DNA of 64,000 bases from Ihuprevotella massiliensis. GTDB lineage: Bacteria > Bacteroidota > Bacteroidia > Bacteroidales > Bacteroidaceae. The notes under the pieces are model-generated. The model saw nothing but the letters and a program-made list of their open reading frames with translations, was not told where the DNA came from and did no database searches. Below, piece by piece: positions 27,393 to 36,949 of this stretch (its first letter is position 1; each line of letters opens with the position of its first letter). The DNA lies in NCBI GenBank assembly GCA_900095835.1, contig LT608321.1, forward strand, positions 749,098-813,097, given 5' to 3'. A program made the translations under genes and the position numbers.

Positions 27393-28844
27393 ATGTTACC
27401 AACAACCTTCAATAAGCGCAGCATTGCCCTCCTCACCGACCTCTATGAAATCACCATGGCAAATGGTTATTTCGAGGAAGGCAGAAAAGACACAGAAGTG
27501 GTATTTGATGTGTTTTACCGTCAAATTCCCGATCAAGGTGGTTTCGCCATCTTTGCTGGATTGGAACAAATCGTAGAATACATTGAGCAACTTCATTTTT
27601 CTTCGGAAGATGTGGAGTATTTGCGCTCATTGCAGCTATTCTCTGAGCCTTTCCTCCAATATCTTGCTAACTTCTCTTTCACCGGTAACATTGATGCCAT
27701 CGCAGAAGGTACGGTCATTTATCCCAACGAACCACTAATGACCGTGACAGCGCCCATCATTGAAGCCCAACTCATCGAGACTTTCTTGCTCACGCAAATC
27801 AACCACCAAAGCCTTATTGCTACAAAGGCAAACCGCATTGTGCGGGCGGCTAAAGGGCGTAGTGTGGCAGACATGGGAGCACGTCGCGCACACAATGTGG
27901 ATGCAGCGGTTTATGGTGCGCGAGCGGCATACATTGGCGGCGTACATAGCACTGCCACCGTGCTTGCAGGTCAGTTGTTTGACATCCCTGTGGTGGGCAC
28001 GATGGCGCACAGTTGGGTCATGTTTTTCGATGGAGAATACGATGCTTTCAAGCGATATGCAGAGATTTACGGAGATGCCTCTGTCTTCCTCGTAGACACC
28101 TACGACACGCTCAAGTCGGGCGTGCCCACTGCCATCAAGGTGGCGCGTGAAGTGCTGCACCCCAAAGGACAGCGTTTGAAGGGCGTGCGCATTGACTCGG
28201 GCGATATGGCTTATCTGTCGAAGAAGGTGCGCAAGATGCTCGATGAAGCAGGTTTGGAAGATTGCTTAATCATGGCGTCTAACAGTCTCGACGAACGCAC
28301 CATCACCTCTATCATCGCACAAGGTGGCTGTGTCGACAGCTATGGTGTGGGCGAACGTCTCATCACTGCCTACAGCGATGCAAAGTTTGGCGCTGTCTAT
28401 AAACTCGCAGCCATCAAACATGGCGACACCTTCGTGCCCAAGATTAAACTCTCAGAGAATGTGGGAAAAATCACGAACCCTGGAGTGAAACAACTCTACC
28501 GCGTCTACTCCGAAAAGGGAGCGTGCATCGCGGATCTCATCACCAACGCTGGGGAAACGCCCAAGGATGGCGAAGACTTCACCTACATCGCTCCCGAAAA
28601 GCCTTGGCAGGTGCGCACTTTCTCCAACTGCACCTTCCGCCCACTCCTGCAACCGCTATTCCGCGATGGAAAATTGGTGGCACAGCTGCCTAAACTAGTG
28701 GAGATTCGCCAATATGTGCAGCAACAGCTCCAAAATGAAATTTGGACCGAGGAACAACGCTTCGAGAATCCTCACCAACACTACCTCGACATGAGCGTGG
28801 CATACTATCAAATGAAGCTCGATTTGATGCAATCTCACAAATAA
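27393..28844 (+). CDS. pncB: Nicotinate phosphoribosyltransferase
   Basis: A 483-residue enzyme that makes nicotinate mononucleotide from nicotinate, PRPP and ATP. ALLTDLYEITMANGYF at the N-terminus, the phosphoribosyl-site region VADMGARRAHNVDAAVYGARAAYIGGVHSTA, and GVRIDSGDMAYLSKKVRKMLDEAG are typical of the family. NPGVKQLYRVY in the C-terminal part is also conserved. It is cotranscribed with pncA (29-bp gap); nadD for the next step is found at 62936-63517. Confidence 0.97.
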   Translation: MLPTTFNKRSIALLTDLYEITMANGYFEEGRKDTEVVFDVFYRQIPDQGGFAIFAGLEQIVEYIEQLHFSSEDVEYLRSLQLFSEPFLQYLANFSFTGNIDAIAEGTVIYPNEPLMTVTAPIIEAQLIETFLLTQINHQSLIATKANRIVRAAKGRSVADMGARRAHNVDAAVYGARAAYIGGVHSTATVLAGQLFDIPVVGTMAHSWVMFFDGEYDAFKRYAEIYGDASVFLVDTYDTLKSGVPTAIKVAREVLHPKGQRLKGVRIDSGDMAYLSKKVRKMLDEAGLEDCLIMASNSLDERTITSIIAQGGCVDSYGVGERLITAYSDAKFGAVYKLAAIKHGDTFVPKIKLSENVGKITNPGVKQLYRVYSEKGACIADLITNAGETPKDGEDFTYIAPEKPWQVRTFSNCTFRPLLQPLFRDGKLVAQLPKLVEIRQYVQQQLQNEIWTEEQRFENPHQHYLDMSVAYYQMKLDLMQSHK

Positions 28845-29002
28845 TTGCCTAATCCTCTCCGACGATGACAACTGGAGACCGCAAAGAAAACCTCATAACC
28901 TCCGCTGCCCAACGAGAAGTGAGAGAAAAATAGAGGGCAATACCTCGCACGAAGTTTCGAGTTTTTTCGGAGTCGAATGACAAAAATTGCCAGAGTAAAT
29001 CG

Positions 29003-29010
29003 TATCTTTG
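29003..29010 (+). promoter_or_regulatory. -7 box for recA
   Basis: TATCTTTG, a full TAnnTTTG match, 62 nt before the recA ATG. The -33 region is not a good TTTG. No LexA-like inverted repeat is evident. Confidence 0.6.
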
Positions 29011-29071
29011 CAGTAAGTCAACGCGACGCATCACATTTATCCCATAAACATTCCCCCATTCACTCAATATA

Positions 29072-30148
29072 ATGGCAAAAAAGGAAATACTACTCTCCGA
29101 CAATAGTTCGGATAAACTCAAAGCATTGCAGGCTGCAATGTCCAAAATTGAAAAAGACTTCGGTAAAGGGTCTATCATGAAGATGGGCGACCAAGAAGTG
29201 GAACATGTGGAGGTGATCCCTACAGGCTCCATCAGTCTCGACCATGTGTTGGGAGTGGGTGGCTATCCTCGCGGCCGCATCATCGAAATCTACGGTCCGG
29301 AGTCTTCGGGTAAGACCACGCTTGCCATCCATGCCATTGCCGAAGCGCAAAAGCGCGGAGGTATTGCAGCCTTCATCGATGCAGAACACGCTTTCGACCG
29401 CTTCTACGCCAAAGAACTTGGGGTAGACATCGACAATCTCTACATCTCTCAGCCCGACAATGGTGAACAGGCTCTGGAAATTGCCGACCAGTTGATTCGC
29501 TCTTCTGCCATCGACATCATTGTCATCGACTCTGTGGCTGCCCTCACGCCTAAGGCAGAAATCGAAGGCGACATGGGCGACAACAAGGTGGGACTACAAG
29601 CTCGCTTGATGAGCCAGGCTTTACGCAAAATCACGGCAACAATTTCGAAGACCAACACCACTTGTATCTTCATCAACCAACTACGCGAAAAGATCGGTGT
29701 GATGTTTGGTAATCCCGAAACCACTACCGGCGGTAACGCACTAAAGTTCTATGCTAGTGTGCGCCTCGACATCCGCCGTGCAAGCGTGATCAAGGATGGC
29801 GAAACGCCCATTGGTGCCATCACTCGTGTGAAGGTGGTGAAGAACAAAGTGGCTCCTCCTTTCCAACGCTGCGAATTTGAAATGGCTTTCGGTAAGGGTA
29901 TCTCTCGCTTGGGCGAAATTGCCGACCTCGGTGTCGAATATGGCATTATCAAGAAGAGTGGCTCTTGGTATAGCTACGGAGAAACTCGTCTCGGTCAAGG
30001 GCGCGAAGGTTTGAAGCGCGTGCTCACCGACAACCCCGAACTCTGTGAAGAAATCACCGAAAAGCTCGTGGCTGCCATGAAGGGTATTGAACTTACTCCA
30101 GGTAATCCCGACACAGATGGCGATCTCACTGACGCTGGCGAAGAATAG
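29072..30148 (+). CDS. recA: Recombinase RecA
   Basis: A 358-residue RecA, the DNA strand-exchange protein. Walker A is GPESSGKTT (75-83); Walker B is [10 protein letters not shown]; the DNA-binding loop region includes [28 protein letters not shown]. The C-terminus is acidic ([12 protein letters not shown]). It is a stand-alone gene, with its own promoter box and a very strong terminator after it. Confidence 0.99.
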   Translation: MAKKEILLSDNSSDKLKALQAAMSKIEKDFGKGSIMKMGDQEVEHVEVIPTGSISLDHVLGVGGYPRGRIIEIYGPESSGKTTLAIHAIAEAQKRGGIAAFIDAEHAFDRFYAKELGVDIDNLYISQPDNGEQALEIADQLIRSSAIDIIVIDSVAALTPKAEIEGDMGDNKVGLQARLMSQALRKITATISKTNTTCIFINQLREKIGVMFGNPETTTGGNALKFYASVRLDIRRASVIKDGETPIGAITRVKVVKNKVAPPFQRCEFEMAFGKGISRLGEIADLGVEYGIIKKSGSWYSYGETRLGQGREGLKRVLTDNPELCEEITEKLVAAMKGIELTPGNPDTDGDLTDAGEE

Positions 30149-30204
30149 TCTCACTATTGCGCTTTTATGACGCTGACCATAGCAGAAAAGTAGCTCTTAT
30201 ATGC

Positions 30205-30244
30205 AACAACGGAGTGTTTATCACGAGATAAACACTCCGTTGTT
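30205..30244 (+). terminator. Terminator of recA
   Basis: A perfect 18-bp stem (30205-30222 with 30227-30244) and a 4-nt ACGA loop, followed by CTTTTCAC. It lies 56 bp past the recA stop. Confidence 0.9.
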
Positions 30245-30253
30245 CTTTTCACC

Positions 30254-30281
30254 TCAATCGGTTATTAGAACCTGAACAGAT
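30254..30281. repeat. Solitary end of the MITE-like element
   Basis: The sequence CAATCGGTTATTAGAACCTGAACAG closely matches the outermost end of copies A and B (AATCGG..ATTAG..CCTGAACAG). The rest of the element is absent, so this is a relic between recA and the epimerase gene. Confidence 0.5.
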
Positions 30282-30338
30282 GTTTGGTTATTGTCCGAAA
30301 GGGAGAAGGTCTTCCATGATGAGGAAGAGAATATGTGA

Positions 30339-31535
30339 CTATCGTTGTGCGATTTCTTCTAACATGGTCCAGCACTGCAAAAGACCACGGGGCACATGGA
30401 AGCAACCCTTCCATTTTCCGCCCTTGAGGGTGAGCAGAACTTCCCCTTGACGATTGAGGTAGCCAAACCACTCTCCACCATACTCTGCATCGGTGAAGTG
30501 CGACCACACATATTCGTGCACGCGTTCAAACCAAGCTAGACACTTTTCATTGCCGGTGAGTTGATAACCCTTGAGCATCGTAATGAGCGTTTCGATGTGC
30601 ACCCACCAGAGCTTCTGATCCCACTCCAATTGCTGGAGAGGACGTCCCAAACGATCCATGAAGTAGAAGATACCACCATGCTGTTTGTCCCATCCATATT
30701 CGGCTTCTGCCAAGGCGATTTGACAAGCCTTCTCGATGAGTTCCGGACGATTGAGTCGCTTACCCAAGTCCATAATAAACCACATAGCCTCAATAGCATG
30801 ACCAGGATTCATCAGGCGACCATCCATGCAATCCACAAGTTCGTTGTCCATGCTCAGATGTTCTACGATGAGTCCAAGTTCGGGACGATAGAACACGTCC
30901 ATCACCTCGTGAATGCAGGTCTCCATGGTCTCTTGCAAGAAGTCGGGACTGAGCAGATGCTCAATCTCAAGGGCTACGTTGCAGAGAATCATGGGGAGAG
31001 CGAAACTCTTCATAGCGCGAGCACCAGAAGCAGCCTTGTTCCAGCGACCTTTGGGGTTGTCCACTTTGGAAAGCACGATGTCAAAGGTGCGACGAGCGAT
31101 GTCGGCATATTCTTCGTTGCCCGTTGCAAGCGCCAACTGTCCGAAGGCGATGACAGCAAAGGTATAGGAGAAGATATTGTAAGGCTCCACAAGGGGATGA
31201 CCCTCACGGTCGAGTGAGAAGTAGAAATTCAGGTTGCCATCGTGCGCTTTGCTCTTGAGAAACTCAGCACCTTGGATAGCTGCGTCCAACCATTGCTGAC
31301 GCGTTTCGGCAGACACCGTAGGTTCATGGACCGTATTGTAGAGTTTGGAGAGCATCCACACTTCTCGTCCTTGCATCCACACAAATTTATCGGTGTCAAA
31401 CACACTGCCATCACGTTCGAGACAGTGGAGAAAACCACCAAATTGGGTGTCGATGGAATGATTCATCCAAAAGGGGATGACTTGTTCGAGGAGCTCATGC
31501 TTATATTGCTCGGCAAGTTTAGAGAAATCAATCAT
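30339..31535 (-). CDS. N-acylglucosamine 2-epimerase (AGE) family protein
   Basis: A 398-residue (alpha/alpha)6-barrel sugar epimerase or isomerase. The ATG at 31533-31535 is chosen over the frame's 31601 because MIDFSKLAEQYKHELLEQVIPFW is the normal N-terminus. Conserved blocks include FVWMQGREVWMLSKLYN, NPGHAIEAMWFIMDLG, YGWDKQHGGIFYFMDRLGRP and QKLWWVHIETL. The NPGHAIE and KLWWVHIE blocks fit the GlcNAc/ManNAc 2-epimerase (renin-binding-protein) branch better than cellobiose 2-epimerase, but the substrate is not certain. It stands alone, with no sialate or mannan genes beside it. Confidence 0.85.
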   Translation of the reverse strand: MIDFSKLAEQYKHELLEQVIPFWMNHSIDTQFGGFLHCLERDGSVFDTDKFVWMQGREVWMLSKLYNTVHEPTVSAETRQQWLDAAIQGAEFLKSKAHDGNLNFYFSLDREGHPLVEPYNIFSYTFAVIAFGQLALATGNEEYADIARRTFDIVLSKVDNPKGRWNKAASGARAMKSFALPMILCNVALEIEHLLSPDFLQETMETCIHEVMDVFYRPELGLIVEHLSMDNELVDCMDGRLMNPGHAIEAMWFIMDLGKRLNRPELIEKACQIALAEAEYGWDKQHGGIFYFMDRLGRPLQQLEWDQKLWWVHIETLITMLKGYQLTGNEKCLAWFERVHEYVWSHFTDAEYGGEWFGYLNRQGEVLLTLKGGKWKGCFHVPRGLLQCWTMLEEIAQR

Positions 31536-31567
31536 AATGGGGTAAATGGTGAGGGAGTTGTTGAGAG

Positions 31568-31602
31568 CAAAGTTACAACAAAGGCTGCGAATAACCAACA
31601 AA
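31568..31602 (-). promoter_or_regulatory. Probable promoter of the epimerase gene
   Basis: On the minus strand TAACTTTG (31575-31568) is a full -7 match; TTTG lies 23 nt upstream (31602-31599), slightly longer than the usual spacing. Confidence 0.5.
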
Positions 31603-31720
31603 GCACGGAGGAATAAGGCACAAAAAAGAGTTGATGCCCTGTGAGGTGCACCAACTCTTTTGTATCTTGCTATAAGGGGACTGAGATGTTGTCTACAGTC
31701 AAATGTTCGATTCGTTGCAA

Positions 31721-33301
31721 TTATTGATTTTCTCTTTCTTCCTGCATGTCTATCTCTTGACCATTATGGTCGATAAACTTGTAGTCTAGGAAGGCAAGGC
31801 TTTGATCTGGGATAATCTTGAGGGCGCGGCTATAATGAAATTGCCAACGACGGCGCAAAGAGATGAAACCTTGGTTGATGTAGGCGGCAACGAATGGGTG
31901 AACGTGAAGTCGGAACTTCTTGATGCCTAAGTCTTCTGTGATGATGCGAATCTTACTCTCTAACGCATCAGTGAAGAGGTAAGAGGATTTGATTTTTCCC
32001 GTGCCACCGCATGAGGGACACTCCTCTTCCACTTTGACATCCATGGCAGGACGCACACGCTGTCTGGTGATTTGCATCAAACCAAACTTAGAAAGTGGGA
32101 GAATGTTGTGACGCGCACGGTCTTTCTTCATATTTTCCACCATACGCTCATAGAGCTGCTGGCGATTCTCTGGCTGTGCCATGTCGATGAAGTCAACGAC
32201 AATGATGCCGCCCATGTCGCGCAATCGGAGTTGTCGTGCAAGTTCGTCGGCTGCTCCGAGGTTAACATCCAGGGCATTGACCTCTTGTCCTTCGGCACTC
32301 TTGCTGCGATTGCCAGAGTTGATGTCCACCACGTGCAAGGCTTCTGTGTGCTCGATAATCATATAGGCGCCGTGCTTATACGTTACCGTGCGACCGAGTG
32401 ACGATTTAATCTGTTTGGTCACAGAGAAATTGTCAAAAATCGGCACGTTGCCTTTATAGAGCTTCACAATGTCTTTAGCTTCTGGTGCAATGAGAGTGAC
32501 ATAGTCACGCACCTCTTCATAGACATTCTTGTCGTTGATGTGGATGCTGGAGAAAGAAGGATTGAACAAATCTCGAAGGAGTCCAACAGTGCGGCTCGTT
32601 TCCTCGTAAACCAGTGTTGCTTTTTCCAAAGCATCAGCCTGCTGTATGTTAGCAATGGTGCTTTCCCAGCGACTTTCGAGGATGCGCAACTCTTGGTCAA
32701 GCTCTGCAACGCGACGTCCTTCCGCTACCGTGCGGATGATGACGCCGAAACCTTTCGGTTTGATGCTATGGATGAGCTGTTTGAGACGCGCGCGCTCAGC
32801 GTCGCTTTTGATTTTGGTGGATACACTCACCTTGTCGGTGAAGGGGATGAGCACCAAATAGCGGCCTGCAAAGGAGATTTCACACGTGAGACGTGGACCT
32901 TTGGTCGAGATGGGTTCTTTGACAATCTGAACAAGTACTTCTTGCCCTACGGATACCGTGTTCTGGATCTGCCCATCTTTTTCGGTGTTGGGCTGGCGAG
33001 GTACTTTATTCAGGGGAAGGGGCTTACGTTTCCCTCCCTTGATCAGACTTAGATAATGTTCAAATTGGCGATACCTCACTCCGAGATCGAGATAATGGAG
33101 GAAAGCATCGCGTTCATATCCGACGTTCACGAAGCAAGCATTGAGTCCAGGCATGATTTTCCGGACCTTTGCTAAGTAGATGTTGCCCACAGCGAACTGC
33201 TCCGATCGTCCTTCTTTTTGAAACTCTACTAGACGCTTGTCTTCGAGCAGGGCAATCGAAATGTCGTTTTTCTGGACATCGACGATAACTTCGCTAGTCA
33301 T
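31721..33301 (-). CDS. rng: Ribonuclease G (RNase E/G family)
   Basis: A 526-residue single-strand endoribonuclease for rRNA maturation and mRNA decay. The start at 33301 (MTSEVIVDVQKNDISIALLEDKRLVEFQ) is the normal family N-terminus; the frame runs open 13 codons further. The S1-type RNA-binding region (about 38-130) includes VGNIYLAKVRKIMPGLNACFVNVGYERDAFLH. The catalytic region has GGIIVVDFIDM with the metal-binding Asp pair, and CPSCGGTGK holds the zinc-link Cys pair. It is the last of three minus-strand genes after the HU-like gene and the small basic protein. Confidence 0.95.
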   Translation of the reverse strand: MTSEVIVDVQKNDISIALLEDKRLVEFQKEGRSEQFAVGNIYLAKVRKIMPGLNACFVNVGYERDAFLHYLDLGVRYRQFEHYLSLIKGGKRKPLPLNKVPRQPNTEKDGQIQNTVSVGQEVLVQIVKEPISTKGPRLTCEISFAGRYLVLIPFTDKVSVSTKIKSDAERARLKQLIHSIKPKGFGVIIRTVAEGRRVAELDQELRILESRWESTIANIQQADALEKATLVYEETSRTVGLLRDLFNPSFSSIHINDKNVYEEVRDYVTLIAPEAKDIVKLYKGNVPIFDNFSVTKQIKSSLGRTVTYKHGAYMIIEHTEALHVVDINSGNRSKSAEGQEVNALDVNLGAADELARQLRLRDMGGIIVVDFIDMAQPENRQQLYERMVENMKKDRARHNILPLSKFGLMQITRQRVRPAMDVKVEEECPSCGGTGKIKSSYLFTDALESKIRIITEDLGIKKFRLHVHPFVAAYINQGFISLRRRWQFHYSRALKIIPDQSLAFLDYKFIDHNGQEIDMQEERENQ

Positions 33302-33435
33302 GATGATGGTTTGTGGTTGTGTGGCAGAGACGCCACGCACTACTCGCTCCGACGGAACGGTAGTAGCATCTCAACAAGATGTTGTGTGAGATGAGTGGGA
33401 CCACGCCACAGTTACAAAGTTGTCAGTAAAACAGA

Positions 33436-33488
33436 AAAGTTAAAAGCCAGCACCTTCGCAGGGCGAAGCCACATTGACTTTTAACTTT
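33436..33488 (-). terminator. Compound hairpin between small basic protein and rng
   Basis: An 11-bp outer stem (AAAGTTAAAAG with CTTTTAACTTT) encloses an inner 6-bp stem (CTTCGC with GCGAAG). On the minus strand a T-rich tract follows. It may terminate part of the transcripts before rng or protect the upstream mRNA. Confidence 0.45.
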
Positions 33489-33508
33489 CCAGCCGTCATG
33501 ACGAGAGC

Positions 33509-33598
33509 TTACTTGCTCTTATGACGGTTCTTGCGCAGACGCTTCTTGCGCTTGTGGGTAGACATCTTATGTCTCTTCTTTTTCTTTCCGTTAGGCAT
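33509..33598 (-). CDS. 29-residue Lys/Arg-rich protein (probable small ribosomal protein)
   Basis: A tiny gene starting ATG 33596-33598 and ending TAA 33509-33511. The product begins MPNGKKKKRHKMSTHKRKKR and is almost all Lys, Arg, His and Asn. Short proteins of this exact type are encoded widely in Bacteroidota near rng. I recall a Bacteroidota-specific ribosomal protein of this kind (bL38) from the Flavobacterium ribosome structure, but cannot check the match. Its composition, like that of bL34/bL36 or Thx, is what a protein threaded into rRNA has. It lies between the HU-like gene and rng on the same strand. Confidence 0.75.
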   Translation of the reverse strand: MPNGKKKKRHKMSTHKRKKRLRKNRHKSK

Positions 33599-33736
33599 GA
33601 TGGTTGATTTTAACTAGTTAATGAATATACGAGAGAGCGTTGTGAGAGAGATAAAGACCTCCTCGAAAGAAAGTCATTAAATCGCTATGGAATACGAGAA
33701 ACACAGGGCATCTCGCAGTCCACTCACAGCGTTGCA

Positions 33737-34012
33737 TTATTTCTTAATCATCTCTGCAAAAGTCTTGGCAGGCTTAAATGCAGGAATGTTGTGTTCGGGA
33801 ATGATGAGAGTCGTATTCTTTGAAATGTTGCGAGCTGTTTTTGCTGCACGCTTCTTGAGGATGAAGCTGCCGAATCCACGCAGATATACGTTTTCTTCTT
33901 TCGCGAGCGACTCCTTCACCGTTTCCATGAATGCTTCTACGGAAGCAAGCACAGTTGCGTTCTCAATGCCAGTCTTTTTGGCAATCTCCCTTACGATGTC
34001 TGCTTTGGTCAT
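33737..34012 (-). CDS. HU/IHF-family DNA-binding protein
   Basis: A 91-residue nucleoid protein that bends DNA. The N-terminal helices (MTKADIVREIAKKTGIENATVLASVEAFMETVKESL) and the strand VYLRGFGSFILKKRAAKTARN are standard. The DNA-inserting arm reads NTTLIIPEHNIPAFKPAKTF, with the intercalating Pro in NIPAFKP, more like IHF or Bacteroidota HU paralogues than E. coli HU. A -7 box (TAACTTTG, complement of 34062-34069) lies about 50 nt upstream. The small basic protein and rng follow on the same strand. Confidence 0.95.
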   Translation of the reverse strand: MTKADIVREIAKKTGIENATVLASVEAFMETVKESLAKEENVYLRGFGSFILKKRAAKTARNISKNTTLIIPEHNIPAFKPAKTFAEMIKK

Positions 34013-34061
34013 CTGTTCCTTGTTTTGAGTTGTTGTTGAGGGCTATAGTTCAAATTGAGTG

Positions 34062-34069
34062 CAAAGTTA
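34062..34069 (-). promoter_or_regulatory. -7 box for the HU-like gene
   Basis: TAACTTTG on the minus strand, a full TAnnTTTG match, 50 nt from the start codon. The -33 box is weak. Confidence 0.5.
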
Positions 34070-34155
34070 ATAATTTTCAGTGGATTATACCAAGTTCCGA
34101 CAAACTTTTTTGTCGTACACCCATACTTTTCACTACATATTCGTCGAAATATCCA

Positions 34156-34593
34156 CTATTTAGGCACCGCAATCTTGGCAACACGGGCTTCGTGGCGACC
34201 ACCTTCAAAAGCTGTGTTAAGGAATTCGTCCATGATAGCAGAAGCCGTCTGAGTGTCGATGTAGCGACCTGGCATCACCAATACATTTGCATCATTATGC
34301 AAACGCGTCATGTGAGCAATCTCGGGCATCCATACCAAAGCTGCGCGGACATGTTGGTGCTTGTTGAGACTCATGGAGATACCTTCGCCACTGCCACACA
34401 CTGCGATGCCACGAGTGCACTCGCCATTTGCCAAACCTGCTGCCAACGCGTGCGCATAATCAGGATAATCGCAAGATGCCTCGCTGTCAGTGCCGTAGTC
34501 TACGTATTCGATGTTGTGTTCATCGAGATATTGCTTCACAAAAGTCTTGAGTTCAAAGCCTGCATGATCTGAGGCCAAACCAATTTTATTCAT
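34156..34593 (-). CDS. rpiB: Ribose 5-phosphate isomerase B
   Basis: A 145-residue enzyme that interconverts ribose 5-phosphate and ribulose 5-phosphate. The start at 34593 gives MNKIGLASDHAGFELK, the family N-terminus; the frame is open 44 codons further upstream but that part is non-homologous. The catalytic Cys is in GIAVCGSGEGISMSLNK, and VLVMPGR and the terminal helix are typical. It lies 194 bp after tkt, the partner enzyme of the non-oxidative pentose phosphate branch. Confidence 0.96.
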   Translation of the reverse strand: MNKIGLASDHAGFELKTFVKQYLDEHNIEYVDYGTDSEASCDYPDYAHALAAGLANGECTRGIAVCGSGEGISMSLNKHQHVRAALVWMPEIAHMTRLHNDANVLVMPGRYIDTQTASAIMDEFLNTAFEGGRHEARVAKIAVPK

Positions 34594-34726
34594 TGAGGTA
34601 AGGGATGATATCGTGTTGTTGTCAATAATTCTTTGAACGCTTCTGCACGATGGCAGAGCGTCATGAGGAGAAATTGCGCCAAAGTTTGCAACTTTGCGCT
34701 GAAAGAGGTCACAAACACAAAGCAAC

Positions 34727-34774
34727 GAGCGGAAATGCCAGCCACTCTATTGAGAAGTCCGGTCATTTCCGCTC
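34727..34774 (-). terminator. Hairpin after tkt
   Basis: GAGCGGAAATG (34727-34737) pairs perfectly with CATTTCCGCTC (34764-34774), 13 bp past the tkt stop, with a 26-nt loop. A T-rich tract follows on the minus strand. A second short inverted repeat (GCGCCAAAGT/ACTTTGCGC) lies at 34676-34699. Transcription could stop partly here before rpiB. Confidence 0.5.
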
Positions 34775-34787
34775 GTGCTTGGTGACG

Positions 34788-36809
34788 TTATCGTGCAAGA
34801 TATTGCTTCACTTCACCGAAGATGTTTTCGGGGGTGAAACCAAATTTCTCGTCAAGCACGGTGAAAGGCGCACTATGACCGAAGTGATTCAAACCATAGA
34901 TATGACCGTTGCCAGCACAGAGTGTTTCGAAGACCACGGGAAGACCTGCGGTGAGGAAGAATTTCTTTGCAGCTACAGGGATTACGCTTTCGCGATAAGC
35001 CTCATCTTGGTGACGGAATAATTGTTCAGAAGGACAGCTCACCACGTTGGCACGAATGCCTTCTGCAAGGAGAAGTTCGCGAGCAGCCACCAAAGTAGAT
35101 ACTTCCGAACCGCTAGCAATGAGGATGACATCTGGGTTCTCTTCGCGAATCACGGTGTAAGCTCCGCGACGTGCACCTTCGTAGTTGGTGCCTTCGGGCA
35201 AGTCCTTGACATTTTGGCGGCTGAGGATGAGTGCAGTGGGCGTATCCAAGTTTTCCATCGCCATTTGCCAGCAAACTGTAGTCTCATGTACGTCGGCAGG
35301 ACGCAATACACGCACAGAATCGCGACCAGAATGGTTTTGGAGTTTCTCCATCAAGCGGATTTGGGCTTCTTGTTCCACAGGTTCGTGGGTAGGACCGTCT
35401 TCGCCAACGCGGAAGGCGTCGTGACTCCACACAAACTTCACAGGAAGTTCCATCAAAGCAGCCATACGGATAGCGGGCTTCATGTAGTCAGAGAAGACAA
35501 AGAATGTACCCATAGCCGTTTGCATACCTCCGTGGAGTGCAATACCGATGCAGACGCAAGCCATGGTGAGTTCGCTCACACCGGCTTGAAGGAAACCACC
35601 GGAGAAGTCGTCGCGCTTGATTTCTGTGGTGTGACGCAAGAAACCATCGGTCTTATCAGAGTTGCACAAGTCGGCAGATGACACAATCATGTTGCCCATG
35701 TGCTCAGAAAGCATAGCCAAGCACTCAGCCGAAGCATTACGAGTGGGACCATTGCTCTTTTGTTGCAATTCTTTCCAAGGCATCTCTGGCAAGCGTTGTG
35801 CCCACCAATCCGCCAAGAGCTTCGCTTTTTCGGGATTTTCAGCAGCCCAAGCCTTTTCTTCTGCGTAGCGTTCTGCCACGATAGCTTTGAGTTCTTCCTT
35901 ACGCTTGGCATAAAGTTCTGCCACTTCAGGACGAATCACGAAGGGATTTTCAGGATCAGCGCCAAGGTTGCGCACCGTGTTCACATAGGCATCACCACCG
36001 AGAGGTGCACCGTGCGTGCGACAGTCGCGTTCATAGCTGCTACCATCAGCTTGGCGGCATCCCTTACCCATTACGGTGTGTCCGATGATCAGGGTAGGAC
36101 GTGCATCTTCTTCGTTAGCAGCGCGGAGAGCTTGACGGATTTGTTCGGGATCATTACCATCGATTTCGAGCACATTCCAGTTCCAAGCGCGATATTTCAT
36201 CGCAGTATCTTCAGAAATCACATCTGCAGTAGGAGTAGAGAGCTGAATTTCGTTGGCATCAAAGAACATGATGAGGTTATCCAAGCCGAGGTGACCAGCT
36301 AAACGGCCTGCACCTTGTGAGATTTCCTCTTGCACCCCTCCATCGGAGATGAAAGCATAGATACGTTCCTTCTGGAATCCCTTGTTGCCCGTACGCGCAT
36401 AGAGTGCCTTAGCTGCGATAGCAGCACCAACAGCGAAGGTGTGACCTTGTCCGAGCGGACCGCTAGTATTCTCAATACCACGTTCAAAGTTCACCTCAGG
36501 GTGTCCAGGAGTGGCAGAGCCCCATTGACGGAACGACATGAGTTCTTCAATAGAATAGCGACCGATGAGCGCAAGTTGTGCATAAAGCATGGGCGACATG
36601 TGTCCTGGATCCAAGAAGAATCTGTCGCGACACTCCCAAGTTGGGCGTTCAGGGTCGAAAGTCAGAAATTCGCTGAAGAGGACATTGATAAAGTCTGCAC
36701 CGCCCATGGCACCACCAGGGTGTCCAGATTTGGCACGTTCTACCATGCTAACGGCTAGGGTGCGAATATTGTCGGCTGCGAGATTGAGGAGATGGGTGGG
36801 ATTTTCCAT
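34788..36809 (-). CDS. tkt: Transketolase
   Basis: A 673-residue thiamine-diphosphate enzyme of the pentose phosphate pathway. Conserved features in order: ERAKSGHPGGAMGGADF at the start, GPLGQGHTFAVGAAIA, the ThDP region AFISDGGVQEEISQGAGRLAGHLGLDNLIMFFDANEIQ, and the pyrimidine-domain THDAFRVGEDGPTHEPVEQ-like SHDAFRVGEDGPTHEPVEQ. NHFGHSAPFTVLDEKFGFTPENI is the C-terminal signature. The length is normal. It has its own consensus promoter and is followed by rpiB. Confidence 0.97.
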   Translation of the reverse strand: MENPTHLLNLAADNIRTLAVSMVERAKSGHPGGAMGGADFINVLFSEFLTFDPERPTWECRDRFFLDPGHMSPMLYAQLALIGRYSIEELMSFRQWGSATPGHPEVNFERGIENTSGPLGQGHTFAVGAAIAAKALYARTGNKGFQKERIYAFISDGGVQEEISQGAGRLAGHLGLDNLIMFFDANEIQLSTPTADVISEDTAMKYRAWNWNVLEIDGNDPEQIRQALRAANEEDARPTLIIGHTVMGKGCRQADGSSYERDCRTHGAPLGGDAYVNTVRNLGADPENPFVIRPEVAELYAKRKEELKAIVAERYAEEKAWAAENPEKAKLLADWWAQRLPEMPWKELQQKSNGPTRNASAECLAMLSEHMGNMIVSSADLCNSDKTDGFLRHTTEIKRDDFSGGFLQAGVSELTMACVCIGIALHGGMQTAMGTFFVFSDYMKPAIRMAALMELPVKFVWSHDAFRVGEDGPTHEPVEQEAQIRLMEKLQNHSGRDSVRVLRPADVHETTVCWQMAMENLDTPTALILSRQNVKDLPEGTNYEGARRGAYTVIREENPDVILIASGSEVSTLVAARELLLAEGIRANVVSCPSEQLFRHQDEAYRESVIPVAAKKFFLTAGLPVVFETLCAGNGHIYGLNHFGHSAPFTVLDEKFGFTPENIFGEVKQYLAR

Positions 36810-36949
36810 GAGAATCGAAAAACTGCTATGCGAAGCTCGATGAGATGTTGGAGATATATTGGTTTATGGGACACCAAGGTTTGACTCAACGCACGCATTA
36901 TCCATAAAGCACACGCAGAATATAACCGATGATTGCCCTTATCTAGGGG

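Noticed and set aside
34676-34699. Palindrome GCGC-cAAAGT..ACTTT-GCGC as a possible operator before rpiB
   Set aside because: No regulator gene is nearby and the palindrome has a bulge; too weak to call as an operator, noted only with the tkt hairpin.
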